Shown one piece after another: positions 34,497 to 47,200 of a stretch of DNA of 64,000 nt. The DNA comes from Kryptolebias marmoratus (lineage: Eukaryota > Chordata > Actinopteri > Cyprinodontiformes > Rivulidae): positions 11,919,935-11,983,934 of the forward strand of contig NC_051437.1 of NCBI RefSeq assembly GCF_001649575.2, in the 5' to 3' direction. Below the pieces are notes generated by a model. That model worked only from the letters and a program-made list of their open reading frames with translations, ran no database searches and had not been told where the DNA came from. The position numbers and the translations under genes are program-made. Within the stretch, counting starts at the first letter, position 1. Each line of letters starts with the position of its first letter.

Positions 34497-34900
34497 GTGC
34501 TAGCTTTCCTTTAAGGAATGCATATCGCCAGCTGCCTTTCATGCCTAATTTTAAAACTAGGATCATCTCATAATAAGAAAGAATGGAGTTATAACCCTAT
34601 TGGTGAAATAGTCAAACTTTGTAAATGATGCTATTCACAATGTTATAGTTATAACTATTTTGGGGTTTGCTAAAGTTGCTTATAGCTGTAGCAACCATCT
34701 TGAATAGGATGATCTCCGAATGATAATGTTATAGATTTACATCCAATGATTATTTTCTGACAGGTTGATTAAAATCTGTCCAGTTCTTGAAAAATTTTCC
34801 AAACAGACGGACAAATGAACGTACACAGATACACGCAGGCACACACTCAGGCACTGGCAAAAACATTATCGCCTTTTTGCCTTCAGCAGTGGGCAATAAT
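34497..34900 (-). repeat. Modular repeat family A, inverted copy
   Basis: Starts CTTTCCTTTAAGGAATGCAT followed by ATCGCCAGCTGCCTTTCATG. It includes GGAGTTATAACCCTATTGG and ACCATCTTGAATAGGATG, and ends GCCTTCAGCAGTGGGCAATA. Both termini are recognisable, as in the 16.0-kb copy. Confidence 0.75.
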
Positions 34901-35719
34901 TAAGATAATAATTACCTGCAAAATATCTCTGAGGCACAACTGAAATCACCTTTACAACAAATTTACTTTTTCTTTGACTGTGTTGGTGACAAAACATAGT
35001 TTTGATATAAATAGACAAATTTTAATCTGTTTTATTCTCATCAGATTTTGAACTGTACTGCCACAAGACAGATTAAATAATTCTTTCTAGGAAGAAAAAG
35101 ATCTGCTTGTTTAAAGGCTCAATATCTGAGATAAAAGCTAGCTCAACAATAGACTGCTTCACACACACCCACACTGACCGATCAGAGACAGGTGACAACA
35201 TGTTCAGGTTTAATTGTCCCTATTGGGAGTTATGTAGATGTCACGATCACTTTAACTCTGCTTTATCTCACTCACAAAAAACAAACATTTCACTGTCTTC
35301 TCAAGTTTTATGAATTATAAAAATTTGGGGCATAGTTCCAAAAAATAAGCTTGCAAAAATGGATACAAAATGAATGCTAAATAGTAAAATTTGTTCATTT
35401 TATTATGTTTAATGTTGCCGGTAGCAGCCAGCTCAGCACTATAAGCACCAATTTGTGTTCTGCAGGGGTGCATCTGACTGCAACTGAGAGAAGTTGTATA
35501 AAATGTGGTTGAATACATACAACAAATAAATACAATGACACAACATTCATTTTTGGAGAATCAAATATTTTGCAAATCATATTATGGGGAAAACATTTTC
35601 CATTTTTGTGTAATTTGATGTTTACACAAAAACAGGTCAAATATGATTAGGTTAGTCATTTTCTTGTTTGGATGAATATATTTTAAGCTCTGATCTTAAT
35701 CTTTATATACTTTGATAAG
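34901..35719. other. AT-rich unique sequence, no feature recognised
   Basis: Short frames on both strands only. No repeat edges or splice pairs. Confidence 0.4.
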
Positions 35720-35925
35720 GTCAGTATGGGCTATGATAACTGGTTTATGCAATATTGATTCGCTATTGAGCCTGATTGTTGCCAGACGGCGCCCAGCAGG
35801 TGGCCTTGAGGCAAAATCAATTTATCAGCAACTTTAATCGACAAGGACCTTTGCAATAAAGACAGACAGTGTGTCCTCAAGTAATCCAATAGAGCCAGCC
35901 TCTGACACGCTCTGTGTGAGTGTGT
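35720..35925. promoter_or_regulatory. Candidate conserved non-coding block with CTCF-like motif
   Basis: CCAGCAGGTGGCC at 35793-35805 (plus orientation) fits the CTCF core consensus CCASYAGRKGGC at every position. It is followed by complex text: CAACTTTAATCGACAAGG, CTTTGCAATAAAGAC and AAGTAATCCAATAG. The minus-strand frame over it has no usable donor, so I favour a regulatory or insulator site over an exon. Confidence 0.4.
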
Positions 35926-36659
35926 GTTTGCACTGGATATGTTGTTTTTTCCTTTCTCCTTGTCTTCACAAGAAAGACTTGGAAAGAAGCTCATATCTCT
36001 TTTATACAAAGACCAAAAATCATAGCATGTAAGCCAGGGCCCAGTGATCCTCATCTCCTCTGCTTCTCCATTTATTTCTTTCACATCTCATCCTCCCTCC
36101 CTCTACCTCTACGCCCACCTTCCGTATCTTGTTGCGTAGGTGAACATGAGTTATTGTGGTCGGAGCGATGCTGCTGATAGATGAAGGTGAACTCAGCTCT
36201 GGCCTGCAACAGGAGACTTTAGAGGACACAGAGGTTGCCATCCATCCTGCTAGCCACCTACATGTTCCTAAACGACACACTGTACACTCTGTGGTGAATT
36301 TTTGCTATGCTTTGCGTTTTCATCATGAATAAAGTAACCACCTTTTTTTATGTGGTATGAAATATGTGTGGTAAATTTCTAAACACTCTATAAATTGGTG
36401 TCTCAGTTTGTCAAAGCAAAATATCACTATTTGACTTGTTGGCAAAAAAAGATTATAAACTTATTATCTGGTCTGCAGCACACATGATCCAAGATATCTC
36501 TCCCAGGCTTTCATGAGTTTGCAGTATATGACTTGCGTCTTCAAAATTACCTGTAGCTGCACATTCTCAAAAGATTCCAGTTTGCAGTATTTCTTCATTC
36601 AGCTCCAGTTACCAGTTGCTCTAATCAACCCAGTGACTGTTGAGTAAACATATCCTGGC

Positions 36660-37015
36660 TTCAATGTTGGGGCAGTTCATCTTGTGACGGTTTAAGGGAC
36701 ACCCCTTCTGCCAGTATTATCAGTGTCCTACTTCAGTGTCGCACCTGCTCCTTTATCAGCCACATGATTGTAGGGATGGTGAGCAGAGCCTCTGGGAGAG
36801 CCCGGAGTCCCACTTCCTTATCCAGCGCGCCCAGGTGTGGCGCTCTCCCATATACGCTATCAGCAGGAAATTACATGCACCTTAAGCCCATTACCACTTC
36901 AAAAAGAAGTGGAGTGGAGTCTTCCCATTAGTGCCCTGCAGCATGCAGTTGTGCTGTACCTGTTTCCACTAACAGGAAATAATTAATAATGGCAAATTCA
37001 TTAGGCTGACAACAA
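36660..37015. promoter_or_regulatory. Candidate conserved non-coding block
   Basis: Among the most GC-balanced unique stretches. It has CACTTCCTTATCCAGCGCG, TTACATGCACCTTAAGCCC, CCCATTACCACTTC, AATTAATAAT (36981) and TTCATTAGG (36998). No frame fits an exon. The call rests on motif density and complexity. Confidence 0.4.
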
Positions 37016-37259
37016 ATACCATATAGGTCATACAGGGGTCTGCTGGTGTAGGTGAAGAAAGGTCCTGCATGCAAATGTCAGTATATCTTACTGCGTACTC
37101 TATTGAGCTATAAATCTATTCCAACATAGCAGGTATATGAGAAAAATTCATATTGGGATTTATTGCTGCCCCTGTAAAAGCTACGGATTAGAATTATTTA
37201 TTGCTGTGCATGTAACATTTTTTGACTTATGAGTAGACTCCATTTTCCTGTCATCTGCA

Positions 37260-37665
37260 GTTTAGATGGCACACCGGAAAGCCGGATGATTATACTCTTT
37301 TTCCAGAACTAGATATTTTACCACCGCCTGACATGCCCCACAGTTCAGTGTGTAAGACACATATCCATTAGTGGTCTAGACAAGATGTTTGCATTTAAAC
37401 GAAAGGATATGTGGGATGAGAAAATGGGCATGTGAAGAGAGAAAGTTTGAAGCTCAGGAGGAGAAAGTTATCGCCACTGTCAGCAGAGTTGATCTGCGTG
37501 TCATCACGGTTGCTACGTTCGTTTAGAATCCATCACGGCATGGAAAATGTTCTGTCGCAGTCACTATGGAAACAGAATCAGGAAGTACAGACAGTGCTGC
37601 CCCAAAGTAGACAGGGTGGCACTGAGCTCACACATAAAATGGAAATTTTGTCCAAGTGAATAAAA
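37260..37665. promoter_or_regulatory. Candidate regulatory block with RFX/X-box-like sites
   Basis: GTCACTATGGAAAC at 37560-37573 resembles the inverted-repeat X-box (GTNRCC...RGNAAC) bound by RFX factors. GGTTGCTACG at about 37509 gives a second half-site in reverse. The surrounding 400 bp are complex and repeat-free. RFX binding is inferred from the consensus only. Confidence 0.35.
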
Positions 37666-37899
37666 AAAAAGAAATAGAGTGAAAGATGAAGAGATGTGCC
37701 TGGTTCGACAAGCTATGTAATGCTTGACTGAAATGATTAAATTGTTACTGGCAGCTGAAGTGTATGCGTATGTTTGCGTGTGTATGTGTGTGTCTCTGTG
37801 TTACATGTGTGAGTGTTTATGTTTTGTGAGTCAGTGCAGAGGAGATGAAAGCATCTTTGGGTGTCATAAAACATTAAGGTCTTGTACTTATCCTGGCTC

Positions 37900-38240
37900 C
37901 CATCTCATCTGTGTCCCAGCTAAACCGACCTGCCCCCCTAATGCAACACACATGGTCAATCTGCTAAATATTTTCAGTGGGAAACTTGGCCCGGCCGATG
38001 TTGGCAAAAGATCCACTCTGATGAAGGTATCACACTTGGCTAGTCATCATTAGGCAGTAAAAATGAATTATACACCACTTTCACGAGGAGGATATCAGGA
38101 CCAGATCAAACATATTGCTCTGGTTCCAGTAATTGCTGTTAAAGGAATCCCCTTCCATCTTCCCATATCCCTCAACTCTGAATTAAACTCAGAGAAAAAT
38201 GCAGGAAATATTCATGAACCAAAGAAATATTTGGTGTGTG
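37900..38240. promoter_or_regulatory. Candidate conserved non-coding block
   Basis: Unique complex sequence with CCCCCTAATGCAACACACATG, GGCCCGGCCGATGTTGG and TAGTCATCATTAGGCAG. Long plus-strand frames here (to 38371) show no recognisable protein and no splice donor. Confidence 0.3.
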
Positions 38241-39835
38241 TGTTGGAAAAAGTATTCTTTGCATTTTGCTGCATAAACAACTGTTATGTCTTCTATTTCG
38301 TCACCATAATTTGCTATAACTGCATCATCTTTAAATGTTTAATGCCATTAAAGACAAGATTTTGTAAATGACATGTTTTTTTTTCTTTGTTTGTTTGTTT
38401 TTTTTTGTTTGTTTTTTTTTTTTCAAAAAATATTATCTGTCCCATATTATGAATTTAGCCAGTAAGATAATTGGCATGCAGCAACTGTCCTTGTCAGAAA
38501 TCTGGAACAAACAAATAGCACAGAAGGCAAAAGCAGTTTTAACCATCAATGACCACATTTTATGGAAAGAATTTGTTCTTGTCCCATCTGGTCTACCTAG
38601 GACAAAGGGCAATAGATCTAAGTTTTTATTGGTTCCAAGTGCAATAAATGCACATGTATGCTAAATCATCTGGTATTTTGGGTAGTAATGCATCTATTAT
38701 TTTTATTTTCGTTTATTTTATCCCTACTTTTGCTTTAGTAGAAATTAAACAAGGACAGGTTTGTGCCTGAGCTTGGCCAGGCGGCTTGAAATATCTTGTG
38801 TCCTTAGTGTTCTTCTGTCATTTTAATTATTGCTGAAACACCAAATCCCTCTGAAGGAACTGGACTGAACTAAAGAGGTACAGATTTATGCAAAATTTAT
38901 TTAAAAAACTAGAGAACAAAAACAAAACAAAAACAATATGACCGCAAAACTTTTTTGCAGAGGAAAATCCACCCATGGTTTCAAAAAGTGTCTTACTTGA
39001 TCAAAATAACTAAACAAGACCTCATTTATTGTTTAAATATTACCCACATAATCCCTTATCTAGCTCTGACCTGTTTGTGTCCTCTGCAAATGTTGGGGGT
39101 GCAAACTTTAAACTTTTTAAGTGGAATCGAGAGACTTCTCCTCATACATTGTTTCAAATTTCAACACCTTCAGTTTTGTGTACCACAGACTCCATTAAAT
39201 TAGAAAGAAATGAAAAAAAAGTTTTGGTTATTTAACTAGTTAGTATTTAACTTATTAAGTTATTATAATAGTTAAAAATAAAAATGGGTCTGAAATGTTT
39301 CCAAGACCTAAATATACCAAAAGCTGAGTGTTTATTTTCTGCAAATTGCAGACAGTGTTTCATAAGATTCAACACAGATTATCAGGAAAAGAAACAGCAG
39401 CATGTGCTATGTTAGAAAAGAAAAGTAAGCAGTTTTGCAAGTATGGTGCTGTGCACACAACATCAACACTTGCTAGCTGACTCAGTTGACTTTTTGATAC
39501 TATCAGATATGGACTATGTCTGATTTCTTTTAGGTTTGGTAAGTTCTTCTTCTGCATGCCAGTCAAAAAGGTCTGGGGGCGAGACTAATTGAACAACATA
39601 ATTTCTACAATACATATACTCAATGGGATTGCACAATTGTTTTCTTTTGTCTGTAGACTCTTATATTTGAGGATTTGTTTTCTACTATGAAGAAAGTACA
39701 ACTAAACATTTAGTATTCATTGCATGTATCCACAGGCTGTGGAGATTATCACACTCAATACATCAATACTGAGCATTCAACAAAGAAACTGTTAATGCAC
39801 CTCTAGTTAAAGCTGTCAGATGGTTGATCTGTTGT
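38241..39835. other. AT-rich unique sequence, no feature recognised
   Basis: Includes T-rich and TTTG-rich tracts at 38375-38425 and several short frames of low-complexity translation. Nothing else is seen. Confidence 0.4.
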
Positions 39836-40335
39836 TTTGGGCATCAATACAGTCTTGTGCATTTTCCTTTTTTAGGAGTAGATATCTCAGTTATCCGTTT
39901 ATTTCCATTTGCTCTTATATCCATGCAGCCCTCTAGCTTAGCTGTGGCTGCAGTTGCACTCACATTGTGCAAATCTGGAATCCTCATTCATTTAATGCAA
40001 CTGCCTCTTGTTTCCTCAATAAAGAGAGGCATCAGCATCTTTCAGCTGGTCTGCAGGGCTCATTTAAAAGGCCTAGGGCACAAGATGCCTTATTTCTCCA
40101 CAGGCTATGCCTCCTGCTGATAATTATCCTGCAGGCTTTGCACAACAATCCAACATGCTCAGCTCAACAGTGAGCTGCCTGTGGATTCTCTCCAGCTGTA
40201 ATCCATAATTCTTGTGTCTTTGGGGGATTTTATGGGGGTGTTTGAGTGTCTGACTGCAGGAGCTGCTGATGTACAGAAGAGGATGCATTCAAACGAGCCG
40301 TGCAAAAGAGCAGATGAGATTAGCCATGTTTACAT
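39836..40335. promoter_or_regulatory. Candidate conserved non-coding block
   Basis: A 500-bp complex stretch with the perfect palindrome GATAATTATC (40119-40128), CATTCATTTAATGCAAC, CTCATTTAAAAGGCC and GCTGTAATCCATAATTC. GATAA and TAAT cores overlap in the palindrome. There is no exon and no repeat. An enhancer is inferred. Confidence 0.4.
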
Positions 40336-40637
40336 CAGCATTATCCACAATAGCCAAAAAAGTCCTTTGTACAATTCCTAGAGAAAAAAAAATGACCATT
40401 ATTAGACTAAATACACTGTGCAGTACTTATGCCTCTTTGATTTGCTCAGTTAATATTTTGGATTGTAGACAACAGAATTAGTACAGGATTCTGATATCTC
40501 AGACATTATACAACTTACAGACTGAGGAAGCTATGAAGATGATTATAATTTTTTATTAAATTCTAAATTTGCATAAAACCTCTTATTTTCAGTGAACACA
40601 ATATATATCTCAGGAATGTTTATATAATCACTGTGTA

Positions 40638-40659
40638 TTTTTTTTTTTTTTTTTTTTTT
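40638..40659. repeat. Poly(T) tract, 22 bp
   Basis: Twenty-two uninterrupted T residues. Confidence 0.9.
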
Positions 40660-41227
40660 GTATTTTGCATTTTAATTCAAAGTATTCTTGGACTTGTTTG
40701 ACTTTCACTGAAAATGTCAAATACCCATCTATTGTGGCATATTTAGACCAAACTGTTATAAGGACTCTCTGAGGGCAATAGGGGCTGTTAGTCCAAATTA
40801 GGAGAGATTATAAGGATGTGCTTGCTTTGGCATTGTGATTCTGCAACACTCGACCAATGGTGAGCACAGTTATTTCACTTATTCACCTGACATTCAACAG
40901 CAAGAACAATGAAGTGTTTTATATATGGAGCTATTTGTTTGTGGGGTTTTGGTTTAACTTTTTAACAGAGTTTCAAAAGAAGGAGTTAGAGGAGCCAAGA
41001 CTCAGTCACTTGCTTTCCTTTACATCACTCAAGTCTCTATTGAACTAAGAAAGCACCTAATCTAAAAAAGACATGAGAAACAATTAAGGACTACATATGG
41101 ATACAGTACTGTCAATACAAAAGCAAACATACAAAAAGACAACTACCTCAAATGGGTATAAGCACTGCAAAGTGATCCTCTACAGTCTGAAAGTCATCTG
41201 CAGTATATAGACCTGACACTTACTGTA
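40660..41227. other. Unique sequence, no feature recognised
   Basis: AT-rich with short chance frames. No repeat edges. Confidence 0.4.
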
Positions 41228-41267
41228 TTTTTTGTTTGTTTGTTTGTTTGTTTTGTTTTGTTTTTGT
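41228..41267. repeat. (TTTG)n simple repeat
   Basis: Tetranucleotide TTTG run grading into TTTTG units. Confidence 0.9.
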
Positions 41268-41299
41268 CTAAACAATATAAAACTCTGTAGAAAGTAGAC

Positions 41300-42190
41300 C
41301 AACAATAACCTAACATGAGTCTCCTGCCAAAAATATTTGATCTTCCTCTTCAATTTGTAACCATATTCTAAATGATTTTACCCAAGACATCATCAAGCTT
41401 GTGCCATCAGACCTTGTGTCCAGGGGCCTCTTTGGCAGATCTTTAATAACGTTTGAGCCTCCTGGAGTGTAAGTTATGTTTGAGGGAATAGAGATTGGAG
41501 ATACAGGGTTGAGTTTGTTGTCATCTCTCTCTTTGCTCTCAGTGGGAGCTAAGCAGTGTGATGGATTAGGCATAAAGACTATCCACTGATTTAATGGCTG
41601 GTCCAAGGCAGCCTGAGGAGATGGTTTTAATCATATTTACCTCCTCATTACCCTCCCGTCTGCTGTCTTAGTGCTGAATGCTCAATGGTAGCCAATCGCT
41701 CCCCCCATTAAAAACAACAAGCTATCCAATGCTATAAACTAGGATTGCTCCTTTTGAACTGGTGTCATTTCAGTTTCTTCTAGGCAAGCTGACAAAAAAG
41801 ACACAGTCACACTAAAGACAAATGGAAATTCTTGATAAATATCTAAATCTTTTGTTAAGTAGATGCCTCTCTCTCCTTTTCATAATATCCAGAAAGAAAT
41901 ACTCCAGAAAGAAGAGTCAGAATTGATTTTGAGAAACTTAACATTTCTGTGATATGCAGAGTAGTGACCTTGATGATATTGCATTGGGGATAGACAGCTG
42001 GTTCTTATCTCCAAGGAGACCTGTTGGCAGTGTGCTGTGTGACAGTGATGCCTATCAGTCACTTAGCCATGACCTTATCCTCCTTCACAAGCATGGTAAC
42101 TAACACAGCCTCACAGCATCTAAACCTTCCAGGAAAAGTTACGGAAACATCTCAAACTGTCTGCCTGTTTATAAAGTAGCAGTTTGCCTG
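41300..42190. other. Unique mixed sequence; no supported gene
   Basis: The minus-strand 98-codon frame at 41310-41606 covers fairly complex sequence, but it has no recognisable domain and no consistent splice signals. CAATCGCTCCCCCCATTAAAAAC at about 41694 resembles regulatory text. No repeats. Confidence 0.25.
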
Positions 42191-42199
42191 TGATTTTTC

Positions 42200-42560
42200 T
42201 TTATGATAAATTTTTTACATTGCCATCAATTACACGTTACATTATTTTACATAGAATTTTATGCTGACTGTAGTACTTCCGGTGCAGCCTGAAGCACTTT
42301 CAGCTGGAATGACTGTGTAATGTAAAAGTGACAGTGGTGTTTGCATGAACTACTGTAATATTTTTTAGATTAGGGTTCTTTTAGGATGGCACCTATCCAC
42401 GTTGGCCTTGGTCCTGCTCAGATGAGCCATTGCCTCGTCAATCATGATCAAAATTAAACTTCATTTCTCCCAACCGGTGTAATTTAAAGAGCTAACAGGT
42501 AAGATGACAATTGTTTCTAACTTTGTCACAGAACCATGCTTTAAAAGATCTGAACTTTTG
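42200..42560. mobile_element. Degraded foldback element (family F)
   Basis: The right arm is preserved: TTCATTTCTCCCAACC, GAGCTAACAGGTAAGATGAC and GCTTTAAAAGATCTGAAC match the right arms at 8281-8460 and 12850-13045. Core words such as GTGTAATGTAAAAGTGACAG are shared with the copy at 51120. The left arm is hard to trace. Confidence 0.6.
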
Positions 42561-42949
42561 ATTTAAAATGTACTGGATTAGACCAGGGTTTAAATTGTTT
42601 CTTGCTTTTGGGGATTATCAAAAGATGTGCTGTGGTGCTGTGCCTAGGTTTCTTGAAATTAGAAGTTAACTTTAAGGGCAGCCCAAGAGTAAAATAAATG
42701 CTTTGTTAATAAGAAAATCATTGTCTATTGGAGTTTGGTCTGTCTTTTGACATACTTTAGTTGTTGATTTGGACTTTCTCTATCTCCTATTCAATTTTTT
42801 TTTTTTTTATTATCCAGGTTTATGCATTTTCCTGCAGTAAATCATTCTCTCGGGCTCCTTTGTCATTTTTCTGCATTCTTTTTTTTGTTTCTTTCTTTTT
42901 CATTGAAACGTCTCTCTGCTTGTTGCTGTGAGCAATGTGAGGGGGCTAA

Positions 42950-43330
42950 TTGCATTTTCAGCAACCTTGTTAATGACAGTGTTGTAATGGCTTTCAGCTA
43001 TTATTGAATTGACTTTCAACATTGCCATTTTAGTTTACACAACTGCCATTTGCTTAAAAGCTTTGCCTCTTTTCTTCTGGACAAGCTGGCATGGTTTAAT
43101 GTGTGCATGTGATAACAGGTTTATTTCTGTGAATAAAATTAGTCCCCAGAGTACTCCACGGGGACAGATTTTTCAAGTGTGTTTTGGCTTCAGTGCAGCA
43201 CATAATATTTTAGTGTGCAGGTGTCAGTGTTGTCTGGCAATCGAATTTGGACATTTTGAGAGCAAAACTTTTAAAGACTATTATAGTTTGTGTTTTTGTT
43301 TAATTGCACTTCTTTATGGCTTGTTTTTTT
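42950..43330. promoter_or_regulatory. Candidate conserved non-coding block
   Basis: Complex text including GTTAATGACAGTGTTGTAATGG, GCTATTATTGAATTGAC and GCAATCGAATTTGGAC. It coincides with the longest open frame in the window (164 codons, 43009-43503), whose Phe/Cys/Leu-rich translation shows no domain and continues into poly-T. I read it as non-coding. Confidence 0.3.
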
Positions 43331-43534
43331 TTTTTTTACATTTTCTCTTTCCTTTTTTCATGAACAAAACAAACATACAATCATTGAGGATCACAAGTAT
43401 TGGACTGCACTACACTTTCAAAGCATATTTTAAAACCAGCGCAGCAGAAAAGGTGATGAAAATAAAGGACACAAAAATAAATTCTCCCCATCAAAGACTT
43501 TAGACTGCTAATATACAAATGCCTAATATTGGCT

Positions 43535-43740
43535 GACACCATGTAACGTGGTTGAATAGATAATTGCCAAGTCAGCCCAATTTGAGATGGCTGGTACAGC
43601 TAATTGACTTTAGCAAACACAAAAATAGCTGTCTTAGACAACTGTGCAGACTTTGAGCTAAATTGGGGTTTGGTTGTAGCTGAGAGTCATCCCAGACACA
43701 TACTATTTTAGTTTATATGTGTATAAGCCCCTTTTTTTGT
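43535..43740 (+). repeat. Modular repeat family A, single-module fragment
   Basis: AGTCAGCCCAATTTGAGATGG followed by CAGACTTTGAGCTAAATTGG and GTAGCTGAGAGTCATCCCAG matches one module of the copies at 2.3 and 13.8 kb. Ends are missing. Confidence 0.65.
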
Positions 43741-46700
43741 AGACCAAGGTCTTCTGTTTAAGACAAAAGGTGTTATACTTTAGGGACAATTGATATCAGC
43801 TGATAACATTTTAGTTTAACTTTAGAAAAGAAAAGGAAATAAAATAAGGATAAAAAACACCTTTTTTGCTTAACTCTATAACTGTGTCATATAGTGAGAG
43901 TGAAGTTGAAAAGTGAAAGAAGTGTGGAAGATGTGTGAAATGGGTCTCAAACTTGTCTCCTCAGCTGGGGAATCAGCAAAGTAATGCCTCTGTCACATCC
44001 TTTATCCCTGTTATAAACCTTTAAATCCACAGTGTTTAATCTGTATGTTGTCATGCAAGTCAAGCATCATTGTCACAGAGTAGTTAGAGGTCCACAGTAA
44101 TACTTTGCAAGGCATATGCCCTGTGTCTTTAATAGGAAGGAGAAATAAGCAATAAAAATATCATACAATTTGAAATTATTTTTTTGTGTGTGAAACCACA
44201 ATTTTTATTTTTCATTTATTTATTTTGTGAAACCACAGTGTTTTGCGTAGCAAACAAACAGTTACATTTTGTGCCATGAGACAGGTTGAATCTTTAGAAA
44301 CTAATATCTTTCTATGGTTCAAAAAACATTTGGAATCAAGCTTGAACAAAGTATTTTTATATTTGAGACTTTGCACTCTCTGAAAGGAGCTCTAAGGCAG
44401 TAAATACTGATTATTATCCGTTAGTCAGTTCTTATAGGGTGCAAACTCAACAAGCCTCAAATTGACCGAGTTACAAATCACCACTTCTTGTCAGAACTTT
44501 TGGACAATAAATGAATCAAAACCTCTGTGCATAAATTTGCAAGTTAGACCTTTAGTCTTGATTGGAGGGTAGAGAATTTTGTATCCTGAAATGTAAATTT
44601 GTAGAGAGAATAGAAATTGATTGTGGATCTTGATTCTACTTCAGAATCCCCAACCGATGCATTCAGATTTACCTAATTTTAAATAAACTGCGATTACTTT
44701 CCTCAAATGTAAGTCAGCCATGAAATGAAGCTAATGGGTCAATTCATAAAGTTGATGAAAATTCTGAAATTTTACAGTTGCAATTTTTTGCTGTTGTTTT
44801 ATTCCTCTCTTGAAATTATCAGCATCCTCTTTCTGAAAGATACTTAAAGCATCACCATTACATCGTTCTGTTTTATATGTCACAGTAACCTCTGTTGTGC
44901 ATGTATACTTATACACAGTTCTTCTACATTAAAGTGCTTCTTTAGGCCACTTATTCAATACAAACATACTATGTACATGCCTAGTAACTGAGTCAAAACA
45001 TCAAATGCTTGACTACAGTTCAATGCAAGTCTTAAAAAAGAAGTAAGGAACGAGCTGCAGTAATGAGTCTTTTCATCTCACTGTGATACATCCAAGACAA
45101 GTCTAAGAGCCATCTGAAAGAGAGAGATCATGTCCTCGCTGTTCTTCACTGTTCCTCATCTCTGTTCCCTTTAAGTTTTGTTGAAAGGAAAGTTCTCTCA
45201 CTGCATGGAAAACATACTACATATCTTCACTTCATTGTTTTTCTCTGACTCTGAAGATACGTGATATAGTGTAATGCTTTGTAAAAAAGGAAATCTAAGA
45301 AACAACCTTGATACTTTCTGTATACTGGCTATGAGCGTTTTCTGTTTATTAGCAAATGTATGCTAACTTATGTGTTTGGACTTTGAATTGTTTTCTGTTT
45401 AAGTGTATTTTATAGAAGGAAGTGTTGTTCCTTATGATTTTAAATGTATATTTGTGTGATTGACAGTGGTGTCTGCCGGGTGTGACAGGGTGACAGACTG
45501 TGCTGATCCCTTAGTCGGTCCTGCATCACTACATTTTTCCTCTGTCCCACTTGGCTTCCTTCATCTCAACAACTCAGCATTTATCTTACTTTTCACCCCA
45601 CTGAGAAACAAAAGGTCTCAGATGTCTTTTTCTTGTGTCTTTTTGTTGTCCTGAAAGTGTTTAACGCCATTAGCCGTCCCACAGTCTCTTTCTAATTCAG
45701 CTCCTTCAGCCTTTGTGATGGCAGGAGTGCTTCACTTCTCCCTGCAGAGGACAGCAAAGTGATCAGCTAGTCTTCAACAGCTGTGCTTGAAATACTTCTT
45801 TTTTTTTTTACAACGCTGTACACTAGTTTTGTGCCTTGGAAGGAAGAGTGAGAACAACATCAAATTTTTAAGTAAGATAAATAAATAAATCATATCAGGA
45901 TGGTCATAATTTCTCAAATATTACAATTAGGTTCAAATTGAACTTCATAATTTTCACTTCTGTTCATCATGGGGTACTTTTCTTTAAACTAGCACACCTT
46001 GTACACCTTGAGAAGATTGGAAAACAAAGAACCTCTGTGGGAAAATGGGACAAGGAAGCACCAGTATTTTATCTTTTTTTTTAAAGTGGCATGATGTATA
46101 CATTTCCCATCTTATAGTTGTTATACAAGAATGTCTCATTCATAACCTTTGGCCTCTACATTCTTGTTTCTATTCTGTATGTTTTTTGTTGCCCAATGCC
46201 CCTGAGAGGAGCTAAGATACAAGGAATACTGAGGGACCTGAGGTGACATAATAAAAAAGAGCACCTGTTTTGTTGGAAGAATACACTCAGATTTGCCTTG
46301 ACTTTGTGAAAAAAAGGACATAAAAAGGGATATTGCAGCAGAAGTACTACATGAAGAAATATACACTTGTTTACATCTAATGGTTACACAAAGATTTTCC
46401 TTTCAGATATCTTCACATGTTTCCAATTTAGAATCTAGCAAAACCATTTATAATACAAACTGCTCCACTGATGCTCATTTTCTTGTATCAAATTAGATCA
46501 TAGCAACATATTTCATGTTTACCACTGGGTTGCATCACCTCGTCTATTAACATGTTTTTGAAAGTGTTGAGGAGCTGTTTGTAAATGGCTGTGCTTTTAA
46601 AGGCAAAATGTTTTCTATTCTTATTTGGTAAAACTGCTCAAAGTATCAGGGTTCATCTACTGTTTTATTTTCTGAAGTTTTCTAACTTCTAAGTAATTAA

Positions 46701-46910
46701 AAAGTAACAAATACAAATCCTGAAAAAACAAATGCCAAAAATAAAACAAAAATACTTTTTTTATGATTTTTGTATTTCATAATGGTGCAAGTTTGTTTAT
46801 TTGGTTACGATGGTTAGTTTAGCTCCTGGTCTCTTTTAGAATTAAATCACCTTGTACTACAATGTCACATGAATTCCACCAATAAGTGATGACAGGACAT
46901 GTGGAAAACC
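43741..46910. other. Mostly unique AT-rich sequence, no supported feature
   Basis: A balanced patch at 45450-45780 has an acceptor-like GTGTGATTGACAG, but there is no donor for the open frame that follows. Elsewhere there are only short chance frames and short homopolymers. Confidence 0.35.
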
Positions 46911-46924
46911 TTTCGAAAAATGAC

Positions 46925-47200
46925 TTTAACACACCTTTAACCAACCTTTGGACTTCATAAGTGGAAAGTGTGCTTCCTGAGTCACTTCAGCAAGCTTAAA
47001 GTGTCTTTCTTTGTTTTGAAGTAGACACTCAGATAGCAGCTTCTGCATCCCTTTCAATGGGTCAGAGATTGCATTCGGCTCCCCTCTCTCCCCCCTTGTT
47101 CTTGCTGTGATGCATCTGCTGTGTATTGGAAAATCTGTTGTTTTGAGATCAGACTCAAGAAGTGTCTTCCTGGATTTCACACTGACAGAAAATCTGTTAT
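46925..47200. promoter_or_regulatory. Candidate conserved non-coding block
   Basis: Complex sequence with TGAGTCACTTCAGC (AP-1-like), TTCTTTGTTTTGAAG (SOX-like) and TTTCAATGGGTCAGAG, followed by GTGATGCATCTG. Open frames on both strands are unlike known proteins. Confidence 0.3.

Noticed and set aside
35731..36280. Two minus-strand frames that might be exons (one starting MATSVSSK, with an AAG|GTGGGC donor)
   Set aside because: The lower frame ends in a stop with no donor, the peptides are not recognised, and the sequence carries motif-rich regulatory-type text instead.
43009..43503. Longest open frame, 164 codons, plus strand
   Set aside because: The translation is Phe/Cys/Leu-rich and passes through poly-T. 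No domain, no splice signals, and this length is not surprising in 64 kb of AT-rich DNA.
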